A DNA stretch of 19,790 nucleotides from DAOTXK01 sp034435395 (GTDB taxonomy: Bacteria > Chloroflexota > Anaerolineae > Aggregatilineales > Ch27), in the NCBI GenBank assembly GCA_034435395.1, contig DAOTXK010000098.1, positions 1 through 19,790 of the forward strand. The letters are read 5' to 3'. Below are positions 18,568 to 19,790 of this stretch, one piece after another. How positions within the stretch are numbered: the stretch's first letter is position 1; each line of letters begins with the position of its first letter. Below the pieces are notes generated by a model that saw only the letters and a list, made by a program, of their open reading frames with translations, had not been told where the DNA came from and made no database searches. The position numbers and the translations under genes were made by a program.

Positions 18568-18634
18568 CCCGATGTCGGGCCGATCCTGGGACCATGAGGG
18601 GAGAAGGGCCATCCCGTGGCCGGGGGCCGCCGGG

Positions 18635-19573
18635 TTAGGTGGGAGACAGGTGCGCGGCCAGCCGGCTCAGGAAAGCACGCCACAGCCGCGTCACCGGGGA
18701 TGGCCGCCGCCGCTTGCGGAAGTCCCTGGCTACCTCGTCGATCATGATGCGCTTGTGATAACGTTCCCTCAGTTGCTCGTGGTGGGCCTTGATCCAGACG
18801 TAAAAATCTGCCGGGGTCCGCTCCGGAAAAAGCGCCAGTACGCCCGTCTCTTCGATGAGCTGCACCGTGGTCTCGTAGATCATGTCATACCAGGCGGCGA
18901 CCGCTTCTTCATAGGGGACCTGCCGCCCGTCGATCTGCTCCAGCGCCCGCTGGTAGGCGTCGATCTGGGCCAGCATCATCAGGTAGCCGCCGGGCGCGGT
19001 CAGGTGGATGCCATGACCGGGCCGCCGTTCGTCCAGCCGGGTGCGCTCGAAAAACTCGCGCCGCTCGGCCTCCAGGATCAGCGCGTCGATATCGGCGTCG
19101 GGCGACAGGCCCTCCACCGGCTCCGGATACTCCCATACATAGGCTTCGATATCCTTCATGCCCAGCTGGCGGGCGACCGATACCCGGTGGTTGCCGTCCT
19201 TGACGAAGTAGGCGCTGCCGACCTTATAAACCTCAATCGGCGGCACCCCGCCGCTGGTGGGATCGAGGTAGATGGCCGCCACCCGTTGCCAGCGCTGCTG
19301 CATATCCGCCGAGACGGGCAGAAAGGCGCGGGTGAAATCCTGGTACCGCCCCACGCTGCCGATGATCTTCTCAATCGGGATGTTTTGCACGCCCCGGTAA
19401 ACCGCATGTTTCAGGCGCAGCCGCTGCGCGACCGCGTTGAAGTCGAGCAGCTCGCCGGCGTCTTCCTGCCCCTCCAGGCTGGCCATGACCTGAGCCTGGA
19501 TGGCCTTCCGGTGGGCCTGACGCCACTTTTCCTGCGCTTCGGTGATGTATTGTATTCCTGGTAACGCTTCCAT
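18635..19573 (-). CDS. ParB-fold protein, tandem paralogue 2
   Basis: This protein of 312 residues is a paralogue of the adjacent minus-strand gene, with the same blocks at a constant offset of ten residues: IGSVGRYQDF (71-80), PPIEVYKVGS (111-120), FVKDGNHRVSVA (123-134), LTAPGGYLMMLAQI (191-204), AWYDMIYET (227-235) and LFPERTPADFYVW (248-260). The C-terminus differs, ending in a basic RKRRRPSP stretch. AAAGG lies 6 bases before the ATG, a normal start. The function is unknown. The ParB fold in related proteins binds or hydrolyses nucleotides (CTP in ParB, ATP in sulfiredoxin), so a nucleotide-dependent sensor or regulator is conceivable, but nothing here proves it. It is the first gene of the four-gene minus-strand run that ends with the ABC exporter. 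Confidence 0.78.
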   Translation of the reverse strand: MEALPGIQYITEAQEKWRQAHRKAIQAQVMASLEGQEDAGELLDFNAVAQRLRLKHAVYRGVQNIPIEKIIGSVGRYQDFTRAFLPVSADMQQRWQRVAAIYLDPTSGGVPPIEVYKVGSAYFVKDGNHRVSVARQLGMKDIEAYVWEYPEPVEGLSPDADIDALILEAERREFFERTRLDERRPGHGIHLTAPGGYLMMLAQIDAYQRALEQIDGRQVPYEEAVAAWYDMIYETTVQLIEETGVLALFPERTPADFYVWIKAHHEQLRERYHKRIMIDEVARDFRKRRRPSPVTRLWRAFLSRLAAHLSPT

Positions 19574-19615
19574 TTACTGCCTTTCATGCTACCGCTAAAA
19601 CAGACTCTAGTGGGC

Positions 19616-19642
19616 ATTATATAGAGGCTGGGAGGAGGTCAA
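19616..19642 (-). promoter_or_regulatory. Promoter for ParB-fold paralogue 2
   Basis: On the minus strand TTGACC (19637-19642) and a perfect TATAAT (19616-19621) are separated by 15 bases, two short of the optimum. A start near 19609 gives a 36-base leader. A GACTC site (19603-19607) lies at about +3 to +7. Confidence 0.5.
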
Positions 19643-19673
19643 TAGCACAATCTGCACCAATTTCCATCAGTAA

Positions 19674-19693
19674 ACTGCCCCAGTTGCGGCAGT
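19674..19693. repeat. Operator-like palindrome ACTGCC-N8-GGCAGT
   Basis: Six-base arms separated by eight bases lie in the divergent region between paralogue 2 and the probable plus-strand gene. Nearby, CTGCAC-containing units at 19651-19657 and 19692-19699 form a short direct repeat. The size and spacing fit a dimeric regulator site; no regulator is identified. Confidence 0.35.
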
Positions 19694-19753
19694 CTGCACA
19701 AAACGCCCCTGGTGACCATCCCTTACATATTAGATGTAGGAGTCACGCCGTTG

Positions 19754-19790
19754 ATGCCCCGCAAAACAAAGGACCCCCTGGTAGCGTGGG
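19754..19790 (+). CDS. Probable start of a divergent gene (12 codons visible)
   Basis: ATG at 19754 opens MPRKTKDPLVAW before the window ends. AGGAG (19738-19742) lies 11 bases upstream, or 8 bases before a TTG at 19751 that could also serve as start. The AT-rich stretch TTACATATTAG just upstream could supply a -10. Too little is visible to name a product. Confidence 0.4.
   Translation, partial: MPRKTKDPLVAW

Overview
This window is GC-rich bacterial chromosome with dense genes on both strands, and no rRNA, tRNA, CRISPR array or intact insertion sequence that I could find. The gene families suggest an Anaerolineae-like member of the Chloroflexota. These include a Cys-rich/SH3/PD40-propeller secreted protein, a DUF4012 protein in a polysaccharide operon, and 'GSVGRYQDF...VKDGNHRVSVA' ParB-fold proteins. 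The taxonomic call rests on family recognition, not on a marker gene.

Layout from left to right: (1) 1-2061, minus: a secreted beta-propeller protein that runs off the left edge. (2) 2062-2862: a long non-coding stretch with hairpin and repeat structure and a good sigma-70-type promoter. (3) 2863-8797, plus: a polysaccharide module made of a chain-length/tyrosine-kinase fusion (BY-kinase), a membrane-anchored nucleotide-sugar 4,6-dehydratase and a DUF4012 membrane protein. (4) 11283-9016, minus: a CcrM/HinfI-type adenine methyltransferase (expected target GANTC) followed 24 bases later by a dGTPase-type HD phosphohydrolase. (5) 11284-11708: an intergenic region with an AT-richer 26/26-base imperfect inverted repeat of the CACGAAG/CACAAAG type and an extended -10 promoter. 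(6) 11709-13593, plus: a zinc-dependent polyol-type dehydrogenase and an alkaline-phosphatase-superfamily phosphodiesterase. (7) 19573-13627, minus: two tandem paralogous ParB-fold proteins, then a translationally coupled pair of ABC exporter half-transporters. (8) Right edge: the probable first 12 codons of a divergent plus-strand gene.

How the genes work together: the polysaccharide module covers sugar-nucleotide modification and chain-length control or export, but has no glycosyltransferase or flippase in view. The two ABC half-transporters carry the split of intact and degraded ATP-site motifs expected of a heterodimeric exporter with one active and one degenerate site. The solitary GANTC methyltransferase has no endonuclease partner here. 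Several GANTC sites fall on candidate promoters or start regions in this same window, which makes methylation-sensitive transcription the most testable idea from this region. The ParB-fold tandem pair is the least understood conserved element.
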